This document shows positions 1-8,232 of a DNA stretch of 43,338 nucleotides, piece after piece (position 1 is the first letter of the stretch; the number at the start of each line of letters is the position of its first letter). The notes under the pieces were generated by a model that saw only the letters and a program-made list of their open reading frames with translations, had not been told where the DNA came from and did not search any database. Source of the stretch: Zelonia costaricensis. Lineage: Eukaryota > Euglenozoa > Kinetoplastea > Trypanosomatida > Trypanosomatidae. The translations under genes were made by a program, and so were the position numbers. The stretch is taken from contig JASAOO010003336.1 of NCBI GenBank assembly GCA_030849075.1, forward strand, positions 1 through 43,338, in the 5' to 3' direction.

Positions 1-1303
1 AGGGAAGGGCTGGGGAGGGGTGCGGAGCTGCGGATGGAGCCCGTGAGAGAAGCTGGAGAGGGAAGGGGGGGGCGGGGGGCGGGAGGAGGCGGTGGAGACG
101 TCGAGACCAGCGAAATCAGAAACCAAGCGTGGAGGGGGAAGGGGGAACGTAGACGGGAAAACGAGCAGAAAGAGAGAGCACAGAAGAAGGAAGGGAGAAG
201 GTCGGGGGATAAGACTCGCACAAACACACACACACACACAGAGACACGCGCGCGCGCGCACGACCACGCACTCGAACAGACACACACCAAGTCACGCAAC
301 ACACACACACACGCGAACCCAAACGCACGTGCTGGCACGGGAGAAGGGCAAGGAAGCGGGGTTACGCGCGCTCACAGACGTGTCACAGGGGAGGGTGTGC
401 ACCTAGGTAAAAGGGGCTGCCGTCGAACCCTGCAGCGTCTTCTCGCGCGACCGTTCGCGTGGGCAGTGCGATCTTAACGAGGTGTGGGATGTGAAGGAGG
501 GGGAAGGGGTGGAGCGTGGAGTTTCGAAGGGGCGTGGCGTGTCGTCGGACTGTCTGACTGCAGCGTAGAGAGAGAGCAAAGAAGTAAACGAGAAAAGGAG
601 AAAAGACGGGGGTAAAGAGAAGGAGGGGAGGGGAAAAAGGGAAGTGGTCGTTCCAGCGCGCAGAGGCGGAGAGATCGCCCAGGAAGATCTGCGTACGAGT
701 TCGACCGAAAGCTCACTGCGTGTGTGCGTGTGTGCAAACGTGTTTTGCGAATGTGAACGCCAAAGCGAGACGTGTGATCAGACGGAGCGGGGTGAAGGGG
801 GAGTCGAGCGGAGTGACAGAGAGGTGGTAGAGATGATACGCGAGGGAGGGGGAGAGGGGGGGGGGAGCGGGTGGATACGCACACGCGCGTGGTTCGTGGG
901 GTGGGTGGGGAGTCGAGAGAGAAGGCGTCTGCGCAAGCACCAGAACCCGCTCCGCCTCGTCGGGTACAGGGGAGCTGGATCTTCTTTGTATGTGTCTGTT
1001 TGTGTGGGTGTGTGTATCACGGCCTTCTCAAGGGTCGATGCCACGCACAAGAACCGAGGACATCCCCTCCCCCACCCCACACACCCCATACCCGGCGCTT
1101 CCGTGTTTCGTCGCGTTTGGCGGCTTCCGCTTCTCTGGTTGTTTGTTGGATTGGGCGTCAAGTAGCGGAGTTCACACACGACGGTGCGCTGGGAGGGCAT
1201 TTGCACACTGCGCTCCGCCTTTCCGCGTGCTGCGGGCAGCGTGAAGGACGCGTGCGTAGGTGTCGAGCCGGCTGGAACTGTCCCCACCTCTCTCGACGCC
1301 TCC
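1..1303. other. Intergenic region, 3' flank of the Hikeshi gene
   Basis: No convincing gene is seen. The stretch holds short CA and CG repeats around 224-312 and strongly purine-rich plus-strand tracts (about 50-90 and 124-205, again 560-645), which are pyrimidine-rich on the coding strand. Since transcription runs right to left, the tracts nearest the left edge could belong to the trans-splicing signal of the next gene, whose coding region would lie left of the window. The open frames here encode compositionally biased, repeat-derived peptides. Confidence 0.6.
224..312. repeat. CA/CG dinucleotide repeats
   Basis: An (AC)n run at 224-240 is followed by a (CG)n run at about 247-259 and another (AC)n run at about 299-312. 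This is simple-sequence DNA in an intergenic region. Confidence 0.85.
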
Positions 1304-1951
1304 TCAAGTCCAAAAGGTGGAGTCCTTCTCGATCTTGGCCTTCACCCGCTGCCGCCACTTGTCGACGAAGGAGGCGGGCATGATGAGGTACTCGCCGGCA
1401 TCGAGCGAGGCCAGCTGCCCTGTTGCCGTCGTGATGCTTCGCGCGTAGCTCGAGACGAAGCCGTACAGATCCTCGAGGATCCGCTCCGCAATCGCGACCC
1501 TCGTGGCCGCCTGCACCTGCTGCAGTGGCTGTTCCTGTGTGAGGCCGAGGTTGCCCAGGTCGGCCTCCAGCTCGAGCGACAGCCCCAGCACAATGCGGAT
1601 CGGCTGCGCGATGTTCAGGAAGGTGGAGGAGACTTGGATGATGGTGCTGGGCCGCTGCTGGGTGAGGGCGCCCACGTACTGGAAGCTCATCGTGTCCTCG
1701 CGCGCCAGGAAGAGCCCGATGCCACGGCCGGCCGGGAGCGGCTCGCTCATGGTCAGGAACACGACGAGGCGCTCCGGTGCGACGCCTAGCTCGATCATCC
1801 AGCGCCCACTGTCCACGAGGCGCACGTCCGTCTGTACTGGGCAACCAGGGACGACGATGCCGAAGACGGGGGCCTCGGCAACGCCGGTGACGGGGCCTGG
1901 GTACGCGCGGACGGCGGGCATCGACAGCCCGGGCTGCCAGAAGCTCGCCAT
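1304..1951 (-). CDS. Hikeshi / OPI10 family protein (HSP70 nuclear import carrier)
   Basis: A 215-residue protein that aligns along its whole length with the Hikeshi (OPI10, DUF775) family; human Hikeshi has 197 residues. The shared pattern is visible: an N-terminal segment FGIVVPGCPVQTD like the family's FGCLVAGRLVQT, then a VVFL strand followed by a proline- and glycine-rich turn (LPAGRGIGLF), the segment FQYVGALTQQRPSTIIQVS, and a C-terminal helix ending in a TFW motif matching the human LFW ending. The family carries HSP70 into the nucleus during heat stress by binding FG-nucleoporins; that role is inferred here from homology. An extra 25 or so residues precede the conserved core. The ATG at 1951 is the first one after a good spliced-leader acceptor near 2021, giving a 5' UTR of about 70 nt. 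Confidence 0.88.
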   Translation of the reverse strand: MASFWQPGLSMPAVRAYPGPVTGVAEAPVFGIVVPGCPVQTDVRLVDSGRWMIELGVAPERLVVFLTMSEPLPAGRGIGLFLAREDTMSFQYVGALTQQRPSTIIQVSSTFLNIAQPIRIVLGLSLELEADLGNLGLTQEQPLQQVQAATRVAIAERILEDLYGFVSSYARSITTATGQLASLDAGEYLIMPASFVDKWRQRVKAKIEKDSTFWT

Positions 1952-2752
1952 GGTCCCTGAGGCACGGAGGGAGAGGAGAGGCGGGGCCTGCGGCTCGACG
2001 CGATAGGAAGAAGATCGTTACTGTGCGTAAAGAGGGAGGGGGGAGGGGGGTTGGTGTTCGCTGTGTTTGAAGGGTCTCGGGCGAGGGGGATGCGGGGGAC
2101 GCACCACGCGGAGCTCGACTCTGCATGAGAGGGTCCTCCCTCACGGGACAACGGCGGAGGAAGGGGAGGGGAGGGGAGGGGGGGGGGGGCGAGCGTGCAC
2201 ACAGTTGACAATACGGTTTTCTTTTTTTTTTCCATGACATGCGGTGAGGCGGCGCTGCCGGGTGGCGAGGAGTCGACGTGCCGGCTCTCATCCACGAGGC
2301 CTCGCGCGCCAGCGTACTCGTGGCCTACAGGATGCCAGAGCAACGGCGACGGCTTCAGTGCGCGTTGCCGCGCTGTCGCGCGCTTGCGATTCAGCGGTAG
2401 AAAGCACAGGATGCCAACACACCGGTCATCCCACCGTTTGGCACTTACACTCCCCTCGCGTAACTGCCTCTGCTATCGGAGGCTTCCTTTGCTCTGCGTC
2501 TTTTTTTTTTTTTGGAGTTGTGAACGTCGCTGTGCGTGTCGCCAACGCGTGCCGCAACAGCACCTCGCCCTCCCCCACCCCCTCTCACCCAATGGGCACC
2601 TGAGCAAATCTGTGGGTGCCTAATGTGGTTCCTTCTCAGAGAGACGCAACTCCAGTCACAGACCCACACACAACCACACGCGCAAAAAAAAAAAACGGAA
2701 CGCGTTCACACAAACTCACCCACAGCAGACCGGCAGTGGCGACTCACATGAC
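1952..2752. other. Intergenic region between the 253-residue protein and Hikeshi
   Basis: About 0.8 kb without a supported gene. It contains homopolymer runs (T-rich at about 2218-2231 and 2502-2514, A run at about 2685-2696) and a G-rich stretch at about 2160-2190. The part next to 1951 holds the predicted splice acceptor of the Hikeshi gene; the rest is presumably 3' UTR of the upstream gene. Confidence 0.6.
2021..2052 (-). promoter_or_regulatory. Predicted spliced-leader acceptor for the Hikeshi gene
   Basis: On the coding strand a C/T tract (complement of about 2031-2052) is followed by the first AG at 2022-2021. No ATG lies between this AG and the chosen start at 1951. This is a pattern-based prediction. 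Confidence 0.6.
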
Positions 2753-3514
2753 CTACGGCTGTGCGTCGCCGTCCACGAGCGGCGCGCGTTTGTCAACCGC
2801 CTGCGCCGCAGCAGTGGCCTCGCTCGCGCCGTTCCAGTGCCAGGCGCAGTTCACTGCGCCAGACTCCATCACGTACGGCTTCGCGTCCACGTAGGCTGGG
2901 TCGAAGGCACGGATGTGGCCCATGTTGCTCACCAGCGTGTTCTGCAGCGCGACAATGCGGTCGTCGAGGCTTTGCGCGTCGCGGGCCTGCTGCGCCTCGG
3001 CTGAGCGCATCGCCTCCGTCTCTGCCGCCGCCTCTCGCGCGCGCTTGGCCACCTCGTCCTGACGCACCATCTGCTGCACCTCGTGCGTGCGGCTCTGGTG
3101 CAGGTAGTAGTAGAAGAGGTTGTTGGACTGGTTCTTCTCCGCGTAGACCCACTTCTGCAGCTTCGCGATCTTGAGCAGGAGCCGCAGGTGCCGCGCCGAG
3201 TCGATGGGGACGTCGTCGTGCTGCTTGCACACTTCCCAGAGATCCAGCAGGCGGATGGGCTGGTGGAAGAAGAGGAGTTTCACGATGTAGTTGCGCGGCA
3301 GCTCGCCGAGGTCGCGGGGAATCGCCTTGATGTTGTTCTGCACGAGCGGCTTCTTGAAGAGCTCGCGAATGTTGCTGTTGAAGCGCTTGGTGCCAGCCTG
3401 CCGCAGCATCGTGACCTCGCTGCGGTAGGGCACGGTAAGTCGGTACTCCTTACCGGGCCGCTGGCCCAGCGGACCCTTGGGGCGACCCCAGCACAACAGC
3501 GTGCGGCGTAGCAT
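2753..3514 (-). CDS. Conserved protein of 253 residues, probably mitochondrial
   Basis: I do not recognise this protein with certainty. The first ATG of the frame is at 3514; the open frame continues upstream only through non-ATG codons. The N-terminus (MLRRTLLCWGRPKGP) is basic and hydrophobic without acidic residues, like a mitochondrial presequence. Residues about 40-140 are rich in basic and aromatic positions, with a helical, winged-helix-like segment (IVKLLFFHQPIRLLDLWEV and following) ending in KNQSNNLFYYYLHQ. Residues about 142-195 form a charged Ala/Glu/Arg-rich helix likely to be a coiled coil. The C-terminus has FDPAYVDAKPYV and WHWNG. Size, basic N-terminal half and helical tail would fit a kinetoplastid-specific mitochondrial ribosome subunit or assembly factor, but that is a guess. 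Confidence 0.72.
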   Translation of the reverse strand: MLRRTLLCWGRPKGPLGQRPGKEYRLTVPYRSEVTMLRQAGTKRFNSNIRELFKKPLVQNNIKAIPRDLGELPRNYIVKLLFFHQPIRLLDLWEVCKQHDDVPIDSARHLRLLLKIAKLQKWVYAEKNQSNNLFYYYLHQSRTHEVQQMVRQDEVAKRAREAAAETEAMRSAEAQQARDAQSLDDRIVALQNTLVSNMGHIRAFDPAYVDAKPYVMESGAVNCAWHWNGASEATAAAQAVDKRAPLVDGDAQP

Positions 3515-3596
3515 CGCTGCAGAGTAAAAGAAAAAAAAGCAAATGGCCACTACACGGCGGCCAGCGGAGGGAGCGATGGATGGATCGGCCCCCCTT

Positions 3597-3648
3597 CTTG
3601 CAGCCAGCAAGCAGGTGGTTGAGGAGCGGCAAAAAAAAAAAAAAAAAA
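3597..3648 (-). promoter_or_regulatory. Predicted spliced-leader acceptor for the 253-residue protein
   Basis: A T18 tract on the coding strand (complement of 3631-3648) is followed by its first AG at 3598-3597, giving a 5' UTR of about 83 nt before the ATG at 3514. A second T-rich tract (complement of about 3520-3539) ends in an AG only two bases before the ATG and is an alternative acceptor. Confidence 0.5.
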
Positions 3649-4359
3649 CTGGGGTCGGTCAGCCGGAGTGCGGGGCTGACGATGGAGCCCACACTTGTGT
3701 GTACTGTGGGGATGACAGGAGCAACCGACGATCCAGGATGGAGGAGAATGAGGATGTGGGGGAGGGGGGGAGGAAGGTTGTGTGACAGCGCGTCAGCCAC
3801 TCAGAGAGCGGGAGGCGAGGAGCAAAGTGCGTGCGTGTTTGTGTTTGTGTGTGTAGATGTCCTGCGCTGCGCCCCTTGTCTGCTGGACGATTGCCAGTGG
3901 AGCAGGAGGCACAAGCACACGACTCGGGAAGTCAGAGGTGTACACACAACAGCAGAGCACTCCCATACCCGACTACGCCGTCTCTCAAGTCCGCCGGGCA
4001 TAGGGGGACGGGGGGAGGGAGGGAGAGAAGGGCTCGAGAGGAGACGTCAACTGACCTCTGCCAGAAAACGGAAACGAAGTGCCGCTGTGCACGGCGCATC
4101 GCCCACCGCGGCAACACACCAGCACCTTTTCTTCTATCTTCAAGCTTGTCTTTGCAAGGTAGTGGGGAGGGGGAGGGAGGGAAGGGGGAGGCGGCGGTGG
4201 CCTCGCACAGGCGCTTCAGCAAACGCGCCGTCGAGAAACTCGGCACCAACGAACAGCTCAGCCCAAAACACACAAGAAGAGGGGGGGGGCGGGAGAAGGA
4301 CTGTGAAGGAAAGAGGCCAGAGCAGGTCCTTCCTTCCATCCAGGCCTCCTATCATCCCC

Positions 4360-4363
<4 letters not shown>

Positions 4364-4394
<31 letters not shown>
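4364..4394. repeat. (AC)n microsatellite
   Basis: A nearly perfect AC run of about 30 bases in intergenic sequence. Confidence 0.95.
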
Positions 4395-4398
<4 letters not shown>

Positions 4399-4845
4399 CC
4401 AACGCGCACGAAACCAGAACAAACAAAAAGGAGGACATCAACGCCAGATTGCGCGCAGGATGGAGTGCCGTGCCGGTATCATCGCACCCCACCATCTTGC
4501 CCCACACCTCCCCAGCACAGAGGAAGACTCAGGAGAGCCATGCAGATCAGTGGAGAACGCGTCAGGGGAGGTGGAGGTGGAAACAGAATCCGTTGAGGCG
4601 TGCGCACATGGAGGGCGGGGGCATCGTGCGGGCAGACGGCGCAGTCTGGCGCGGCTCGCACACGAGAGAGAGAGACAGGACAACCGCCAATGAAGTACAG
4701 CGGGGGAAGCAGAGGGGGAAGGGGAAGGAGACACGAGAGAACGAACAGAGAGGAGCTCCTACCATGGCAGAGAAGCACACACGCGCGTGCTTCACTTCTA
4801 CCGGGTCTTTCGAACGCTTTTCTCTTCTTTCAATTCTTTTTGTTG

Positions 4846-6636
4846 TTACTTCTTCGCTGTGGACGACTTCGGCGGCGGAGTGGCCACGGCCGCCTCGCGC
4901 ACGTCCACCTCCGTGTCTTGGCTGAGCTTCGTCAGCACCGCCTTGGTTAGCCGGGCGGGTATCTTGTCTGCACGGCTTAGCGCGGCAATGGCCTTGGCGA
5001 CGTTCAGCCGCACGTTCGGCACAGCATCCTGCTGCATCATCACCAGCTGCGGCCACACGGCCGTCTCGCACGTCGCGGCGTCGAAGGCGGCCACGTTGGC
5101 GAGGGCGGCGTACAGGTGGCAGAGGGCCACGCGGTGGAGGTAGTTGGGGTCCGTCACGAGGCTCTGCACCTGCGGCAGCAGCGCCGTCGCGGCCCAGCTG
5201 CTGCCGTGCTCCGCGACGAGTTTGCAGCACGACTGCACGGCGGCGTCGCGAATCGTGGCGACGCGGTCTGTGAGGCGCGTGATGCACACCTGCAGCACCT
5301 GCTCCGCGCTCCGACCCAGCGACGTGATCACGTACGGCACCTGTGCCACCACCACCTCCCGCACGCGCCACTTGGAGTCCGTGGCGAGGTTGATCACGAC
5401 GGGAATTAAGCTCGGTGCCAGCTCCTTCGCCTCGGGCGTGTTGCCCATCGAGCTAAACCCCGACACCAGCGCCAACCGCACGTCGGCCTCGGCGTCCCGC
5501 AGCAGCGCCGTGCAGGCGGGCACAATAGTGGTGCCCCACAGGTCCTTCGCGACGTGCGCCACCGACTTGAGCACGGCGCTGGCGAGACTCATGCGCACGT
5601 GGCTCACGTCGTCCGACACGAGCCGCGTCCCCGTCACGAGGAGGTCCTTCTTGCCCGTCGCATCGCGGCACGCGGCCAGCACGTTCGCCATGTTGTACAC
5701 CGCCGCGGCCCGAATCTCGGGCTCCGAGTCCTGGCACAGGGAGCGGAACACCGGCACGGCGTACTTGACGACGTCCGGCGGAGACAGCGCGGCCGCGAGG
5801 TCGCCGAGGGAGTCGGCTGTCATGTACCGCACGCGCCACGAGCTGTCCGAGGAGAGCGAGCGAACCGCGAGAAGGATGGCAGAGTGCTGCGTCTCGGGCA
5901 GCACCTGCAGAAGCGACGCGCACGTCGCCACCGCCTGCAGCCGCACCCCGTCACTCTCGTCCTTGGCGAACGCGTTGAGCACCGGCACGAGCTCCGAGCA
6001 CCCCTTCGGCCCAAGAACGCCCGCGAGGTGCTTGCCCATCGAAATGCACGCCGCGCGCCGCACGAGGATCTCGTCGTCCTCGCACAGTTTCTGGAAGAGC
6101 TTCATGAGGTCGGCCCGCGTGCTGGCATCAGCGCTGGGGTACACCGTGGAGACGAGCGAGCAGGCGGTGCTGCGGCACTGGGGCATGCCCTCCCCAAGAC
6201 GGCGCACCATCGTCACGAAGTCCGCCTGCGCCTTTGCGCTCGAGTCCCTGCGCTTGTTGTCGGCGCCGCTGCTGCCGACGGTGCTGCCGGGCTTGAAGAG
6301 CTGGCTTCCAATCAGCTGCAGCGATGCCACGGCCTCATCCCGCACGGTTACCTCGTCGAGACTGCCCAGGATCTCCAGCGGTGCAAGGAGACTGCTCGTG
6401 TACTCGACGCCGCCCACCTCGGGCAGCATCGTGCCCAGCGCGTTTGCGAAGACGCGCAGCACCTCGTCGTTGTCATCGAGGTAGTCAGTCAGGTACAGCA
6501 GTAGCTCGTCGCGGGTGCGCTCCGGACCGAGGGTCGTGGCGATAAGGTGGATGCCGCGCATGCTACTCAGGCGCGCCTCCGGGTCCTCGGACCGGAGGTT
6601 GTCAATCATCGTCTTCACCGAGTCGAACTGCTCCAT
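4846..6636 (-). CDS. PP2A scaffold (regulatory) subunit A, PR65
   Basis: A 596-residue protein, close to the 589 residues of human PR65. It is built of tandem HEAT repeats throughout; many units show the A-helix/B-helix pattern with a conserved Asp-Val or Asp-x-x-Trp-Arg-Val-Arg turn, for example DSSWRVRYMTADSLGDLA, DSKWRVREVVVAQV and ATIRDAAVQSCCKLV. It begins with a helix containing DNLRSEDPEARLSSMRGI, typical of the family. PR65 is the horseshoe-shaped scaffold that brings the catalytic C subunit and a B-type subunit together in the serine/threonine phosphatase PP2A. The last residues (TPPPKSSTAKK) form a short polar tail. The ATG at 6636 is the first one after a good splice acceptor at about 6693. 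No breaks are seen. Confidence 0.95.
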   Translation of the reverse strand: MEQFDSVKTMIDNLRSEDPEARLSSMRGIHLIATTLGPERTRDELLLYLTDYLDDNDEVLRVFANALGTMLPEVGGVEYTSSLLAPLEILGSLDEVTVRDEAVASLQLIGSQLFKPGSTVGSSGADNKRRDSSAKAQADFVTMVRRLGEGMPQCRSTACSLVSTVYPSADASTRADLMKLFQKLCEDDEILVRRAACISMGKHLAGVLGPKGCSELVPVLNAFAKDESDGVRLQAVATCASLLQVLPETQHSAILLAVRSLSSDSSWRVRYMTADSLGDLAAALSPPDVVKYAVPVFRSLCQDSEPEIRAAAVYNMANVLAACRDATGKKDLLVTGTRLVSDDVSHVRMSLASAVLKSVAHVAKDLWGTTIVPACTALLRDAEADVRLALVSGFSSMGNTPEAKELAPSLIPVVINLATDSKWRVREVVVAQVPYVITSLGRSAEQVLQVCITRLTDRVATIRDAAVQSCCKLVAEHGSSWAATALLPQVQSLVTDPNYLHRVALCHLYAALANVAAFDAATCETAVWPQLVMMQQDAVPNVRLNVAKAIAALSRADKIPARLTKAVLTKLSQDTEVDVREAAVATPPPKSSTAKK

Positions 6637-8232
6637 TTTCGCGTGCGATGGAAGCAGCGGGCGAGGGGAAAGGGGAAGAGCAGACCTTGACTCTAAAGTT
6701 CAAGAGAGAGAGAGAGATCCGGAGGTTAGGGGTCGCACGGGTGATGGTGAAGAGGCTAAGCGGCCCACCTACACACAGAGAAGAAGCCGGTGTGGTGCAG
6801 GGCCGTCGATGGCAGGCGGAGAAGAGGTATTCAAGTGAAAGACGTGTGAGTGGGGGGGGGGGGAAGGGGAAGGAGAGCACGGCGCGCTCGCTCCGCCGGT
6901 GTGCGTCGCGCGGCGGTGCAGAGGTGCCCACGCCTGCGCACGCTATGGAACTCTATAGAGAAAGGAGGTGGGAGGGTGCGGGTCGAGTGAGGGCCCGCCG
7001 CGGAGAGCTGTAGGAGACGCAAAGGGGCGAAAGAAAAAAAATGGGGGATCGCGAACTGGTCGGCAGGGCAGGGTAGAGCCGACGAGGGTGTTGGCGGCGT
7101 CACGCAACGGTTTCTGCAGTAGAGAGGACACACGAAAGGGATGCTACCGGATAACGGGAACTTGATCGTGAGCGCAGAAGTGGGGGCGGGGGACGGGCGG
7201 GCGGGCTAACGCCTCTCTCGAATACGTGGAGATGTGTGGTTGCGGGGCGTGGCTGCTGCGCCGTGTGTCGGTGTCCAGGATGTGGGTGGCGGGGTGTGAA
7301 GAGCGGAAGCTCGGGCAACGACCGTGCACAGGGGCGAAGAGGGGGCAGAGGGAGGAGGTGAAGTATGTCCAACGAGGCAGCGGAGAGAAGAAATGCGTCC
7401 AACACGACCCGTCCCCCTCCCCCGCCCGCCACATGCAACCGTCACGGGGTGTGAGAACAGACGTGCATCAGCGCCAGCATAGTGTGAGTTCCTAACGCCA
7501 TCGGCGGTTACAGAAAAAGGCAGCCAGCGCAGGTGCTGACAGTGTGAGCAGCTTGGGCTGCTGCTGCTGCTCCAGCGTTTCTGAACTCGCCCCTATAGAG
7601 CCTCGGTCTTGCTACCATTCATGTTTGTGTAACTTCTTGTCGGTTTAACGTGGGAGTGAAGAGGCGTGGGTGGGAGCAGCTGCACGTGCAGCGCGCCTTA
7701 ATCAGGTTTAACGGCTTTTTGTTAACACAAGCACACAAACACACAGAGAGACAGACAGAAAAGTAAGAACAACGTGAACGGTCCGCCACTTCACCAAGCT
7801 CTGGCTGAGCGGCCCCCCGGTTCGCCATCCTCGCACAGTGCTGCCACGAACAGACACACACACGCAAAAACGAAAAGGATTGAGGAGGGGGGGGGTGGCG
7901 TTGAAGGGCCCCGCTCCCTGGCATCAACCCCCCCCCCCACACACACACACACAGACGGCATGCGCTCAACGTGAGAAGACGCCAAAGAGAAGACGAGGGA
8001 AAAGGGCGGGAGGAGGGTAATGGTTGCCACGGGTATCGAGGCTGCGGTGCGCCCCTCCCTCCCACCACCGTCCCCCACCTCCGCACTTCTAAACGCCACT
8101 CGTGCTCGGCTTTCCTCCAGCCAGTTCCCATTGCTGGCATCAAGGTGTACTCGGTTCCCGCACATACACACACACACACAGAGATGCCCCCCTCCCCTGG
8201 CATAAGAAAACGTCACCGAATCGAAAGCAGCC
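6637..8232. other. Intergenic region between the Rrp5-like gene and PP2A-A
   Basis: About 1.6 kb without a supported gene. It holds G-rich runs (for example about 6850-6862), a CTG-rich patch at about 7560-7575, short CA-rich stretches (about 7938-7955 and 8165-8182) and a predicted splice acceptor next to PP2A-A. Both strands were read for coding sequence; the frames found encode repeat-derived, biased peptides. Confidence 0.6.
6693..6716 (-). promoter_or_regulatory. Predicted spliced-leader acceptor for PP2A-A
   Basis: A CT repeat on the coding strand (complement of about 6701-6716) is followed by its first AG at 6694-6693. The first ATG after it is the chosen start at 6636, giving a 5' UTR of about 56 nt. 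Confidence 0.6.

Larger units (their letters stand above)
3515..4845. other. Intergenic region between PP2A-A and the 253-residue protein
   Basis: About 1.3 kb with no supported gene. It contains an A18 run at 3631-3648 (T18 on the coding strand), a CA repeat at 4364-4394 and several G/A-rich blocks (about 4005-4035, 4160-4195, 4282-4300). The segment nearest 3514 carries the likely trans-splicing signal; the rest is presumably the PP2A-A 3' UTR. Confidence 0.6.

Noticed and set aside
224..312. A possible telomere- or subtelomere-type repeat
   Set aside because: Only CA/CG dinucleotides are present; the trypanosomatid telomere hexamer is not seen.
1158..2291. A minus-strand frame of 377 codons overlapping the Hikeshi gene in another frame
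   Set aside because: The product is Pro/Arg/Ala-biased and covers UTR-like sequence, while the overlapping frame has a full-length Hikeshi match.
7500..7620. A possible tRNA or small RNA gene in the long PP2A-A/Rrp5 gap
   Set aside because: No cloverleaf arms or matching A and B box promoter elements could be found by eye.
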